A stretch of DNA of 64,000 nucleotides from JAUIAS01 sp030425395 (GTDB lineage: Bacteria > Pseudomonadota > Alphaproteobacteria > Rhodobacterales > Rhodobacteraceae), in contig CP121336.1 of assembly GCA_043553855.1 (NCBI GenBank), forward strand, positions 434,001 to 498,000, given 5' to 3'. Position 1 is the first letter of the stretch. The number at the start of each line of letters is the position of its first letter. Below are positions 50,291-59,136 of this stretch, one piece after another. The position numbers were made by a program, and so were the translations under genes. The notes under the pieces were generated by a model. The model was not told where the DNA came from, did not search any database, and saw nothing but the letters and a program-made list of their open reading frames with translations.

Positions 50291-52533
50291 GCATGGCCAG
50301 CGTCAAGAAAATCCTGCGCCGCACCTTTCTCATCGGCTCGGCCGCCATTGCGGGCGGCGTGGCCTTTGGCACATGGGTGGTGGTCCGCCCCGCGCCCAAT
50401 CCGCTGCGCCCCGGCGATGGGCAGGCGGCGCTCAATCCATTTGTGCTGATCGACAGCACGGGCGTGATCCTGTTCGCGCCGCGCGCCGAGATGGGCCAGG
50501 GCGTGCATACCACATGGGCCGCCCTGATTGCCGAGGAACTGGACATCGGTCTGGATCAGGTCACTGTGATGCACGGCCCCGCCGCGAAGGCCTATTACAA
50601 CAGTGCGCTGATCGGCGAAGGGTTGCCCGGCAAGGGCTATGACCGGTCGGATTTCATGCATTCGGTTGGCGACGCTCTGGGCGTGATCGGCAAACCCATC
50701 GGGCTGCAGGTTACGGGCGGGTCCACGTCGATGAAGGACGGGTTCGACCGGATGCGCGAAGCCGGTGCCAGCGCGCGGGAAACCATCAAGGAGGCGGCGG
50801 CGCAGCGGCTTGGCGTGGCGCGCGACCGGCTGGCGACAGAGGCCGGCACGGTGATCGCCCCGGACGGCACGCGTATTGCCTATACCGATCTGGCCGAAGA
50901 GGCCGCCGGGATCACCCCCATCGACGCCGCACCCCGCGACCCATCGAGCTGGCGGTTGCTGGGCCGGAGCCTGCCCCGCGTCGACATGGTGGGCAAGGTC
51001 ACCGGGACGGCGGGCTTTGGCGTCGACACCCGGCTGCCGGACATGAAGTTTGCCGCGCTGCGGATCAATCCGCGGCTTGGCGGCGACATGCGCGGGTTTG
51101 ACGATACCGCCGCACAAACCATGCCGGGCGTAGAGCAGATCGTGGATCTTGGCACCGGGGTTGCGGTGGTCGCCACGAACACCTGGCTGGCGCAACAGGC
51201 CGTGGATGCGATCGAGATCGACTGGGGTCCGGCCCCCTATCCGGCCACCACGGAGGCCATTTTCGAGCGGATCGAAGCGGCATTTGAAGACGCGCCAAAT
51301 TCCACGATGCGGGATGATGGTAACGTAAACACCATCCCGACCAATGCCACCCGGATCGAAGCGGAATACCGCGTGCCATTCCTGGCCCATGCCACAATGG
51401 AACCGATGAACGCCACCGCGCATTACACCGGCGACACGCTGACGGTGTGGTGCGGGAACCAGTCCCCGACGTTTCAGCAGGCACGCTGTGCGGAGATCGC
51501 GGGGCTGGACAAGGACAAGGTGATCATCAACACGACCTTTATGGGCGGCGGCTTTGGCCGTCGGGCCGAGCTTGATTTCGCCAGCTACGCCACACGGATC
51601 GCGGTGGCCATGCCGGGAACGCCGGTTCAACTGACCTGGTCGCGCGAAGAGGACACGCGACACGATTTCTACCGTCCTGGCGCGATCGCGCGGTTCACCG
51701 GGGCCGTTGAAAAAGGGCGTGCGGTCATGCTGGATGCGTCGATTGCCGCGCAATCGCCGACCTTTCAGGTGATGCAGCGCGCCGCAGGCCTGCCCGGTGG
51801 CGGTCCGGACAGGGTTCTGGTCGAAGGGGCGTTCAACCAACCCTATGCGATCCCCAATTACCGGATAAACGGCCATGTGGCCGATCTGGCGGTGCCGGTC
51901 GGATTCTGGCGATCGGTCGGCAATTCGCACAACGGATTCTTTCACGAAACCTTCATCGACGAAATGGCCCATGCGGCGGGGGCCGATCCGCTGCAATTCC
52001 GTCTGGCGCTGATGCGCGACGAACACGCCCCCAGCGCCGCCTGTCTGGAGGCGGTGGCCGAGATGTCGGGCTGGACCGGTTCGACGCCCGACGGCGTGGG
52101 GCGCGGCGTGGCCTTTACCTACAGCTTTGGCACACCGGTCGCGCAGGTGATCGAGGTCGTGCAGGAAGACGCCGGTATCCGCATCGCCAACGCGTGGATC
52201 GCCTGTGACATGGGGCTGGCGCTGGATCCGCGCAATATCGAAGCACAGATGACCGGCGGCATGATCTATGGGTTGTCGGCGGCCTGTTTCGAGGAAATCA
52301 CCTTTGACGATGGAATGGTGGAACAGGGGAATTTCCCCGATTACACGCCGCTGCGAATGCACAATACCCCCCGCACCGAGGTCCGCATTCTGGAAACCAA
52401 CACGCATATGGGCGGTGCCGGGGAACCGGGAACCCCGCCCGCGATGCCCGCACTGGGCAATGCGTTGTTCGATCTGACCGGAACCCGCGCCCGCGCGCTC
52501 CCATTTTCGCGGAGCTTTGACCTTTTGACCTGA
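50287..52533 (+). CDS. IorB-type molybdopterin-binding large subunit
   Basis: The start is the ATG at 50287 overlapping the small-subunit stop; the ATG at 50293 is better spaced from GGAGG. About 748 aa. An N-terminal twin-arginine-like signal (LRRTFLIGSAAIAGGVAFG) suggests Tat-dependent export or membrane association, as for IorB-type enzymes. Motifs are GQGVHTTWA, TFMGGGFGRRAELDF, and the catalytic Glu region GGAGEPGTPPAMPALGNA. It oxidises an aldehyde or N-heterocycle with water as oxygen source. No XdhC-type maturation gene or cytochrome acceptor gene is adjacent in this window. Confidence 0.94.
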   Translation: MSMASVKKILRRTFLIGSAAIAGGVAFGTWVVVRPAPNPLRPGDGQAALNPFVLIDSTGVILFAPRAEMGQGVHTTWAALIAEELDIGLDQVTVMHGPAAKAYYNSALIGEGLPGKGYDRSDFMHSVGDALGVIGKPIGLQVTGGSTSMKDGFDRMREAGASARETIKEAAAQRLGVARDRLATEAGTVIAPDGTRIAYTDLAEEAAGITPIDAAPRDPSSWRLLGRSLPRVDMVGKVTGTAGFGVDTRLPDMKFAALRINPRLGGDMRGFDDTAAQTMPGVEQIVDLGTGVAVVATNTWLAQQAVDAIEIDWGPAPYPATTEAIFERIEAAFEDAPNSTMRDDGNVNTIPTNATRIEAEYRVPFLAHATMEPMNATAHYTGDTLTVWCGNQSPTFQQARCAEIAGLDKDKVIINTTFMGGGFGRRAELDFASYATRIAVAMPGTPVQLTWSREEDTRHDFYRPGAIARFTGAVEKGRAVMLDASIAAQSPTFQVMQRAAGLPGGGPDRVLVEGAFNQPYAIPNYRINGHVADLAVPVGFWRSVGNSHNGFFHETFIDEMAHAAGADPLQFRLALMRDEHAPSAACLEAVAEMSGWTGSTPDGVGRGVAFTYSFGTPVAQVIEVVQEDAGIRIANAWIACDMGLALDPRNIEAQMTGGMIYGLSAACFEEITFDDGMVEQGNFPDYTPLRMHNTPRTEVRILETNTHMGGAGEPGTPPAMPALGNALFDLTGTRARALPFSRSFDLLT

Positions 52534-52567
52534 GGCCGTTCGCCAACCGGGGGCGGACATTTACAGT

Positions 52568-52591
52568 AAATGCGGCGGAACCGCCGTATTT
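52568..52591 (+). terminator. Hairpin after the molybdenum hydroxylase operon
   Basis: AAATGCGGC (52568-52576) pairs with GCCGTATTT (52583-52591), nine pairs including one G-U, around loop GGAACC. It lies 35 bp after the stop. The T run is short. Confidence 0.45.
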
Positions 52592-52795
52592 GCCGCAAAT
52601 TCCGCATGATTGTTTCCAATTCACGCCCAATCTACCGCCTATTGAGACTCCCAGAGCAGTCAGCACCGCAAACCGGGGCCGGATCTGAAAAATCAGACCG
52701 CCCGGCGCGCGTGGCACAACACACAGGCAATGGGCAACGGGAATGATCGGACAGCGCACTCAGCAAGCCGCAGGGGTCCACCGGGGTGACGCGAC
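52592..52795. other. Gap before the RTX/Hint gene
   Basis: This stretch holds no credible gene. It presumably carries the promoter of the RTX/Hint gene, but I see no clear -35/-10 pair. Confidence 0.4.
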
Positions 52796-55123
52796 ATGAG
52801 CACCCCCCTGACCATCATCAACGGCAGCTTTGAAAGCACCACGCATTCCGACGGCAATTGGTCCAGCGGCATTTTCGGCTGGGATATCACGACCCGGCGC
52901 GGCAGCGAAGCCGGCGACTATAATCCCGACGCGGCCGAACTTGATAACTCCGCGATTGACGGCGACAACGTCGCCTATCTTTTGAAAGGCAGTCGCAGCA
53001 GTAGCGAAGTCAGCATCTCGCAGACCCTCAGCGACACGTATACAGCCGGAAACATCTATGAATTCCAGCTTGATGTCGGGGATGGCGATTACAGCCCGTC
53101 CGGCGATGTCGCGTATGTGATCAATATCTATGCCGGAAACACCGTGATCGGCACCGTGTCGGGATCGACTGGCAACATTGATACGCTGCAATCCGTGACC
53201 GTAACCTCGACCGTGGACGATGCGGCGTTGAACGGGCAAGCGATCCGCATCGAAATATCCATACCAAGCAGCCGTTCAAGCGCGGAATTGCTGATCGACA
53301 ACGTCACTGGGACGGTGACCACCGCCAATGATGGCGATGTGGACGGCACGGATGGCGATGATCTGATCGACCTTGCCTATACCGACACCGACGGTGACGC
53401 GATCAACGACGGGTCAAGCACGCCGGGCACCGAAAACGACGATACCGTGCGCGCTGGCGAAGGCAACGACACCGTCTATAGCCTTGCCGGGGACGACACG
53501 ATCTATGGCGGCTTTGGCAATGATACGTTGTATGGCGGCGACGGCAATGACGTGCTGTATGGCATGGAAGGTGACCCGATCACCGAAAGCCTGAACTGGT
53601 CCACTGCCGGTTCGGACGGCACCGACATCACCGGTGGCTTCACCCAGAACACCGGTGAAATGGACGTGTCCGTTTCCTATATCAACACCGGCAACAACAC
53701 CCCCGAGTTTCTGGTGGAGTCCAGCGACACGATTTATCGTGCCCCCGGCGAGGCGTTTGACCAGAACTCAAGCGGCTACGTGTACGGTGACGGCGATGGC
53801 GACACCGCGCGGATCAGGTTGGACTTTGACGCCAGCAGCGGAAGCCCCGCAGCGGATGAGGTGTCAAACGTCGTCTTTCGCATCAACGATATCGACTGGG
53901 CTTCGAACAACCACCGCGATGTGGTCACCGTCAGGGCCTATGATACCAACGGCGTTGAAATTGAATTGACGCTGACCCCTTCGGGTGCCGACACGCTCAG
54001 CCCCGATGGCAACACGGTCACTGCCGCAGACACCAGCGAGAGCGAGGCCGATGCCGATGGGTCCGTTCTGGTCGAGGTCCCGGGCCCGGTGTCGCATATC
54101 GAGATCGACTATGGCAACGGGCTGAACGGCACCCAGGCGATCTGGATCAGCGACGTCTATTTCGACGTGCTCCCCGCCAATGACAATGACACCATCGACG
54201 GCGGCGCGGGCGACGATGACATCTATGGCCAATCCGGCAACGACATTCTGAGCGGTGGCGAAGGCGACGACACGATCAGCGGCGGTGCCGGCGACGACAG
54301 CATCACCGTGGCCGAAGGCGACAGCGCCACCGGCGGCGATGGCGACGATACGTTCTTTCTGTCCGATCTGGGCGAAACCGGCTCGGGCACCATCTTTATC
54401 GATGGCGGCGAAGACGGCGAATCGCAGGGCGACACGCTGTTTCTGGGGGGCTCCGCAGTCCGTCAGACGCTGAACCTGACGGTGGATCTGCCGGGTCAGA
54501 AGACCGGAACCGTCGAATTGCTGGATGGCACGATCGTGTCCTTCGACAATATCGAGAATATCATCTGCTTCACCCCCGGCACGACCATCCTGACCCCGCG
54601 CGGCCCGCGTGCCGTCGAGACGTTGCGCCCGGGCGATCTGGTGGTCACCCGCGATCGCGGCCCCCAACCCCTGCGCTGGATCGGCGGACGGCGCGTGCCC
54701 GGGCGCGGAGCGCTGACGCCGTTGCGGGTGGATGCATCGCTGTTGCACAATGCGTCGGACGCGCTGATCGTATCCCCTCAGCACCGGTTGCTGTGGCAGG
54801 GGCCGCGCGCCCAGATGCTGTTCGGCGAAACCGAGGTTCTGGTCGCGGCCAAGCATCTGATGAACCATCCCGGCGTGACCTCAACTCCGGTTGATGCCGT
54901 GGACTATATCCATGTGATGTTCGACCGCCACGAGATCATCTATGCAAACGGCACCCCGACAGAAAGCTTCTATCCCGGCGACAGCGCGCTCGGCGCGGTC
55001 AGCGATGGCAGCAGAGACGAAATGTTTGGCATTTTCCCCGAACTGCGCAGCGATCTTGCCGCCTTTGGCCCCACGGCACGGCTGTGCCTGCGCGCGCACG
55101 AAGGCCCGCTTCTGGTGGCCTGA
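52796..55123 (+). CDS. RTX-repeat protein with C-terminal Hint domain
   Basis: The protein has 775 aa and is acidic, with no N-terminal signal peptide, as expected for type I secretion. An N-terminal jelly-roll-like domain (NGSFESTTHSDGNW... GWDITTRRG) resembles carbohydrate-binding or DUF642-like modules. RTX-type calcium repeats occur at about 235-260 (GGFGNDTLYGGDGNDVLYG) and 466-518 (GGAGDDDIYGQSGNDILSGGEGDD). The C-terminal Hint_2 domain starts at Cys591 (CFTPGTTILTPRG) with the block LRPGDLVVTRDRGPQPLRWIG and SPQHRLLW. Hint domains self-cleave at the Cys; here about 590 residues would be released. No secretion ATPase is nearby. Confidence 0.92.
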   Translation: MSTPLTIINGSFESTTHSDGNWSSGIFGWDITTRRGSEAGDYNPDAAELDNSAIDGDNVAYLLKGSRSSSEVSISQTLSDTYTAGNIYEFQLDVGDGDYSPSGDVAYVINIYAGNTVIGTVSGSTGNIDTLQSVTVTSTVDDAALNGQAIRIEISIPSSRSSAELLIDNVTGTVTTANDGDVDGTDGDDLIDLAYTDTDGDAINDGSSTPGTENDDTVRAGEGNDTVYSLAGDDTIYGGFGNDTLYGGDGNDVLYGMEGDPITESLNWSTAGSDGTDITGGFTQNTGEMDVSVSYINTGNNTPEFLVESSDTIYRAPGEAFDQNSSGYVYGDGDGDTARIRLDFDASSGSPAADEVSNVVFRINDIDWASNNHRDVVTVRAYDTNGVEIELTLTPSGADTLSPDGNTVTAADTSESEADADGSVLVEVPGPVSHIEIDYGNGLNGTQAIWISDVYFDVLPANDNDTIDGGAGDDDIYGQSGNDILSGGEGDDTISGGAGDDSITVAEGDSATGGDGDDTFFLSDLGETGSGTIFIDGGEDGESQGDTLFLGGSAVRQTLNLTVDLPGQKTGTVELLDGTIVSFDNIENIICFTPGTTILTPRGPRAVETLRPGDLVVTRDRGPQPLRWIGGRRVPGRGALTPLRVDASLLHNASDALIVSPQHRLLWQGPRAQMLFGETEVLVAAKHLMNHPGVTSTPVDAVDYIHVMFDRHEIIYANGTPTESFYPGDSALGAVSDGSRDEMFGIFPELRSDLAAFGPTARLCLRAHEGPLLVA

Positions 55124-55135
55124 ACCCCACGGCGC

Positions 55136-55930
55136 TCAGGCGCTTTGCGCCAGTCCACCCAATTGTCCGCCCCCGGACCTGCTGCCTTCGCGCCACCTGC
55201 GCGCCGCGTCGCCAAAGGCCTGGAACAACGGCCGTGATACCGGATCGTTGGCCGCATTCCATTCGGGATGCCATTGCACCGACAGGGTAAACCCGGGCGC
55301 GCCATCCACATAGATCGCCTCGGGCGTGCCATCGGGGGCCTGCCCGTCAATGACGATCCGCGCACCCGGCGTCTTGATCCCTTGCCCATGCAAGGTGTTG
55401 GTCATCACCTCGGGCGCACCGAGCAACCGATGAAAAACCCCACCCTCGGTAAAGGACACCGAATGGCGGAGGGCAAATTTTTCTTCCAGCGTGCCGTCTG
55501 GCGGCATGCGGTGGTTCATCCGGCCCGGCAGATCGCGTATCTCGGGATGCAAGGTGCCGCCCATCGCGACATTGACCTCCTGAAACCCGCGGCAGACCCC
55601 GAGAAACGGCTGCCCCCGTTCCACACAGGCGCGCACCAGCGGCAACGCAATCGCGTCGCGGGCCCTGTCAAAGGCCCCGTGCGCCTCGGTCGGGGCCTCG
55701 CCGTATTCCTCTGGATGCACATTGGGTCGCCCGCCGGTGAACAGAAACCCATCACAGGTTTCAAGAAGCTCGGCCACGCTGACAAAGCGCGGATCGGCAG
55801 GGATCAGAAGCGGGATGCAGTCGGCGACCTCGGCCACCGCCTGAGAGTTCATCGTCCCGCCCGCGTGGGCGGGATACTGATCATTGATGAGAAACGAATT
55901 CCCGATGATTCCGACAATTGGGCGGGTCAT
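55136..55930 (-). CDS. Gamma-glutamyl-GABA hydrolase-like class-I amidotransferase
   Basis: The ATG at 55930 gives 264 aa. The catalytic triad of peptidase C26 proteins is visible: nucleophile Cys in FLGVCRGFQE, His in VQWHPEWN, and following Glu. The start RPIVGIIGNSF and GGRPNVHPEEYG match the PuuD family, which hydrolyses gamma-glutamyl-GABA in putrescine degradation. No other puu genes are present, so its substrate may be another gamma-glutamyl compound. It is third in a minus-strand series after malate synthase and the GlcG-like gene, with a gap of 111 bp to the latter. Confidence 0.9.
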   Translation of the reverse strand: MTRPIVGIIGNSFLINDQYPAHAGGTMNSQAVAEVADCIPLLIPADPRFVSVAELLETCDGFLFTGGRPNVHPEEYGEAPTEAHGAFDRARDAIALPLVRACVERGQPFLGVCRGFQEVNVAMGGTLHPEIRDLPGRMNHRMPPDGTLEEKFALRHSVSFTEGGVFHRLLGAPEVMTNTLHGQGIKTPGARIVIDGQAPDGTPEAIYVDGAPGFTLSVQWHPEWNAANDPVSRPLFQAFGDAARRWREGSRSGGGQLGGLAQSA

Positions 55931-56041
55931 GATCACCTGTCCTGTTTGCGCATGGCGCAGGATAGACGCGCGCGCGGCGGCCTGCAACCGCATCGCGCCC
56001 ATTGCACGCGCCTGAACCACTCCGCACAAATCGCCAGCGGA

Positions 56042-56467
56042 TCAGATTTCCGCGACAAGCCCCGCCGCATCAATGCCCGCCTGTGCGGCGATGGCATCAT
56101 TGTCAGAGGTATCGCCGGTCACACCCACCGCCCCGATCAGGGTGCCCCGCTTGTCACGCACCAGAACACCGCCCGGCACCGGCACCACCTGTCCTGCGAA
56201 CAGACCGTTCACAGCGCCCATGAAATAGGCCTGCGCCTCTGCCCGCGCCATCTGCGCGGTGCCCGCCATCCCCAGCATGACCGCGCCATAGGCTTTGCCA
56301 TGCGCAATTGCGAACCGTCCTGCGGATGCGCCATCCTCACGTTCAAAGGCAATCACATGCCCGCCCGCGTCCAGAACCACCACCGACAAGGGCTTCAGGT
56401 CCAACTCGCGCCCCTTCTCCAGAGCCTTGCGCACAATGCTGCGCGCCTTTCTCAGCGTAATCGCCAT
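56042..56467 (-). CDS. GlcG/HbpS-like (DUF336) protein
   Basis: The ATG at 56467 gives 141 aa; the frame extends into the repeat-rich gap upstream, which is clearly non-coding. DUF336 signatures are VVVLDAGGHVIAFEREDGAS, GKAYGAVMLGM, PGGVLVRDKRGTLIGAVGVTG and a final A-A--GI. Members include GlcG of the E. coli glycolate operon and heme-binding HbpS. Lying directly downstream of malate synthase G, as glcG does in glcDEFGB loci, it is best called GlcG-like. No glcDEF genes are in the window. Confidence 0.9.
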   Translation of the reverse strand: MAITLRKARSIVRKALEKGRELDLKPLSVVVLDAGGHVIAFEREDGASAGRFAIAHGKAYGAVMLGMAGTAQMARAEAQAYFMGAVNGLFAGQVVPVPGGVLVRDKRGTLIGAVGVTGDTSDNDAIAAQAGIDAAGLVAEI

Positions 56468-56489
56468 GCCTGCGATCCTCCTTACCATG

Positions 56490-56520
56490 CTTCTTCCGGC
56501 CAAAAATACTCCCGGGGGAG
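56490..56520 (-). repeat. Interspersed intergenic motif, copy 2
   Basis: On the minus strand it begins CTCCCCCGGGAGTATTTTT and ends GCCGGAAGAAG, matching copy 1 at 48998-49028 over about 31 bp with few changes. It lies just before the GlcG-like gene start. Confidence 0.7.
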
Positions 56521-56525
56521 CGCGA

Positions 56526-56637
56526 GGGGGCAGGCAGCCCCCTCGCTCCGTCACTTGAATTGTCGCGCCCGGTCGAGCGCTCCGGGGGGGGGGCAGGAAG
56601 CCCTCTGGCTCCGTCACCTGATTGTCGCGCCCCGTCG
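56526..56637. repeat. Two tandem imperfect 50-bp copies with a G10 run
   Basis: 56526-56575 and 56589-56637 share GGGGGCAGG-AGCCC, GGCTCCGTCAC and TTGTCGCGCCC with few differences, a 63-bp period. The second copy begins in a run of ten G (56584-56593). The first includes a GAGGGGG...CCCCCTC hairpin. The gap is non-coding. Confidence 0.75.
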
Positions 56638-56657
56638 CCGGTCCGCGCGCTGCGGGT

Positions 56658-58805
56658 TTATCCGGTTTGCGACGCCTTCAGTTCAAGCCGCCGACGGTGC
56701 AACACAGGCTCGGTATAGCCCGAAGGCTGGACACGCCCGTCGAAAACAAGGTCGCAAGCGGCCTTGAACGCGATCCCGTCAAAGCCCGGAGCCATTGGCA
56801 CATAGGCGGCATCACCCGCGTTCTGACCATCGACCACGGCCGCCATGCGCTTCATCACATCCATCACCTGATCACGGCTGACCACGTCGTGGTGCAGCCA
56901 GTTGGCGATGTGCTGGGCACTGATCCGGCAGGTGGCGCGGTCTTCCATGAGGCCGACGTTGTTGATGTCGGGCACCTTGGAACAGCCCACCCCCTGATCA
57001 ACCCAGCGCACGACATAGCCAAGGATGCCTTGGGCGTTGTTCTCGACCTCGCGGAGGATCTGCGCTTCGCTCCATTTCCGATAGGTGGCCAACGGGATTT
57101 CGAGGATGCCGTCCACGTGGGCACGCCGTCCGCCGGCCTTGAGCTTGGCCTGCACCGCGAACACATCGACCTTGTGATAATGCAGCGCGTGCAGCGTGGC
57201 AGCGGTCGGAGACGGCACCCAGGCGCAGTTTGCCCCGGATTTGGGGTGTTCGATCTTTTGCTCCAGCATCGCCGCCATCATGTCGGGCATGGCCCACATG
57301 CCCTTGCCGATCTGGGCCTTGCCGGACAGGCCGCATTCCAGACCGATATCGACGTTGAGGTTCTCGTAGGCACCGATCCAGCCCTTGCGCTTGATGAAAT
57401 CCTTGCGGCTGAAGGGCCCCGCCTCGATCGAGGTATGGATTTCGTCGCCGGTGCGATCGAGGAAGCCCGTGTTGATAAAACAGACCCGCGATTTGGCCGC
57501 GCGAATACATTCCTTGAGGTTCACAGACGTGCGGCGTTCTTCGTCCATGATGCCGATCTTTACGGTATTGCGCGGCAGGCCGAGCATATCTTCGACCCGG
57601 TCAAAGGTGCGCACGGCAAAGGCCACTTCCTCGGGGCCATGCATCTTGGGCTTGACCACATAGACCGATCCCTTGACCGAATTGCCGCCGTCGCGTTGCA
57701 GATCGTGCATGGCGATCAGGGTGGTGATCGCCGCATCCATCAGCCCTTCGAACACCTCGTTTCCGTCGCGGTCCAGAATCGCCGGGTTGGTCATCAGGTG
57801 GCCCACGTTGCGCACCAGCATCAACGCCCGCCCCTTGAGCGTCACCTCGCCCCCGCCGGGTGCCTGATAGGTGCGATCAGCGTTCAGACGGCGGGTCACG
57901 GTCTGGCCGCCCTTTTCAAAGGAATCCTCCAGATCGCCCCGCATCAGGCCCAGCCAGTTGCCATAGGCGAGCACTTTGTCTTCCGCATCGACACACGCCA
58001 CGGAATCCTCGCAATCCATGATCGCGGACACGGCGCTTTCCATTATCACATCGGCAAGACCAGCCTGATCGCGGCTGCCGATGGGGTGGGTGCGATCAAA
58101 CACCAGTTCCACGTGCAGGCCGTTGTTGCGCAGCAATACTGCATCGGGGGCCTTGGGGTGGCCGAGGTAGCCCACGAATTTCTCCGGTTGGGCCAGCGGC
58201 ATGTCATCCACCAGCAACGCGCCGTCGTGAATATGGTAGCGGCGCGCATCGGCGTGGCTGCCACCGTCGATGGGAAACGCTTCGTCGAGGAACACGCGGG
58301 CGCGGGCCACAACGCGCGCGCCGCGTCCCTTGTCATATGGGCCTTTAGGTGCCGGTGTTCCCATTGCGTCCGTGCCATAGAACCCGTCATAGAGGCTGCC
58401 CCAACGGGCATTCGCGGCATTCAGCGCATAGCGCGCATTGGTGATCGGCACGACAAGCTGCGGGCCGGGTGTGGCCGCGAATTCGGGATCGGTATTCTCG
58501 GTTTCAATCTCGAAATCCGGGCCTTCGGGCAGCAGATAGCCGATCTCTTCGAGAAAAGCGCGATAAGCGATATGGTTATGCGCCATACCCCGGTGTTCGA
58601 CGTGCCACGCGTCAATCTTGGCCTGAATTTCTTCGCGTTTTTGAAGCAGCGCACGATTTTCGGGACCAAGGTCGTGAATCAACCCCGACAGGCCGGACCA
58701 GAAATCACCGGCGGCGACGCCGGTGCCCGGAAGCGCCTTGGTTTCAATGAATTCAACCAGTTCGGTTGAAATTTCTAATCCGCTGATCGACTTGCGTTGG
58801 TCCAT
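56658..58805 (-). CDS. glcB: Malate synthase G
   Basis: The protein has 715 aa, usual for the monomeric G isoform (723 in E. coli). Motifs are the catalytic-core MDCEDSVACVDAEDK, GRALMLVRNVGHLMTNPA, NTVKIGIMDEERRTSVNLKECI, FINTGFLDRTGDEIHTSI, and the catalytic Asp region ILGYVVRWVDQGVGCSKVPD. It condenses glyoxylate with acetyl-CoA to malate in the cytosol. Isocitrate lyase is not nearby. An inverted repeat GGTAA-N7-TTACC sits about 80 bp upstream of the start and may be an operator. Confidence 0.97.
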   Translation of the reverse strand: MDQRKSISGLEISTELVEFIETKALPGTGVAAGDFWSGLSGLIHDLGPENRALLQKREEIQAKIDAWHVEHRGMAHNHIAYRAFLEEIGYLLPEGPDFEIETENTDPEFAATPGPQLVVPITNARYALNAANARWGSLYDGFYGTDAMGTPAPKGPYDKGRGARVVARARVFLDEAFPIDGGSHADARRYHIHDGALLVDDMPLAQPEKFVGYLGHPKAPDAVLLRNNGLHVELVFDRTHPIGSRDQAGLADVIMESAVSAIMDCEDSVACVDAEDKVLAYGNWLGLMRGDLEDSFEKGGQTVTRRLNADRTYQAPGGGEVTLKGRALMLVRNVGHLMTNPAILDRDGNEVFEGLMDAAITTLIAMHDLQRDGGNSVKGSVYVVKPKMHGPEEVAFAVRTFDRVEDMLGLPRNTVKIGIMDEERRTSVNLKECIRAAKSRVCFINTGFLDRTGDEIHTSIEAGPFSRKDFIKRKGWIGAYENLNVDIGLECGLSGKAQIGKGMWAMPDMMAAMLEQKIEHPKSGANCAWVPSPTAATLHALHYHKVDVFAVQAKLKAGGRRAHVDGILEIPLATYRKWSEAQILREVENNAQGILGYVVRWVDQGVGCSKVPDINNVGLMEDRATCRISAQHIANWLHHDVVSRDQVMDVMKRMAAVVDGQNAGDAAYVPMAPGFDGIAFKAACDLVFDGRVQPSGYTEPVLHRRRLELKASQTG

Positions 58806-58884
58806 TGCATCACTCCCGTTGCATCACTGCGCGACTGTATCTCTTGGCTGAGTAGAACAAAAGTTTCCTATAGGCAACAAGATC

Positions 58885-58901
58885 GGTAAAACAATGTTAC
58901 C
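58885..58901. promoter_or_regulatory. Inverted repeat upstream of malate synthase
   Basis: GGTAA-AACAATG-TTACC lies in an AT-richer stretch 80 bp before the malate synthase ATG. TGGTAAC...TTTACC is loosely like GntR-family (FadR/PdhR/GlcC) half-sites. This is a weak suggestion. Confidence 0.3.
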
Positions 58902-58965
58902 AATTTTGGCAAATTCTCGGAACTCGGCCAATCATTCGGGGCCGATCAGGTGGTCGATTGCCTTC

Positions 58966-59136
58966 TCAAGACCCTTTATGCCCGCTTTTTGCGGTGCTTC
59001 TTTCCCGGCGGCACCGGTCCGAACAAAAGCGCACCCCATCCCAGACCTTGGCCCATTTGCGCCGCCATGTGAACGGGCGCGCGCAGGTGGCGCAGGTCTT
59101 GGTGGGCAGGTCACGTTTCTTGCGCTGTTTGGCCAT
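58966..59136 (-). CDS. DUF2256 small zinc-ribbon-like protein
   Basis: This 56-aa gene reads MAKQRKKRDLPTKTCATCAR and continues with PFTWRRKWAKVWDGVRFCSDRC. The pattern C-x2-C ... C-x3-C (TCATCA and FCSDRC) predicts one zinc site, and the FTWRRKW-WD-V-FCS core is the DUF2256 signature. DUF2256 genes are commonly found next to cryptochrome/photolyase genes. Here the ATG shares one base with the photolyase stop (TGATG), so the two are translationally coupled. The role is unknown; nucleic-acid binding is plausible given the basic N-terminus. Confidence 0.88.
   Translation of the reverse strand: MAKQRKKRDLPTKTCATCARPFTWRRKWAKVWDGVRFCSDRCRRERSTAKSGHKGS

Noticed and set aside
50233..52560. 775-aa minus-strand open frame opposite the molybdenum hydroxylase
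   Set aside because: His/Arg/Gly-rich shadow with no domain; the plus strand has clear Mo-hydroxylase motifs.
56622..58769. 715-aa plus-strand open frame opposite malate synthase
   Set aside because: Mirror frame of a highly biased gene; malate synthase G motifs are unambiguous on the minus strand.
58932..59114. 60-aa minus-strand frame upstream of malate synthase
   Set aside because: It is an out-of-frame shadow of the DUF2256 gene, which has conserved Cys motifs and coupling to the photolyase.
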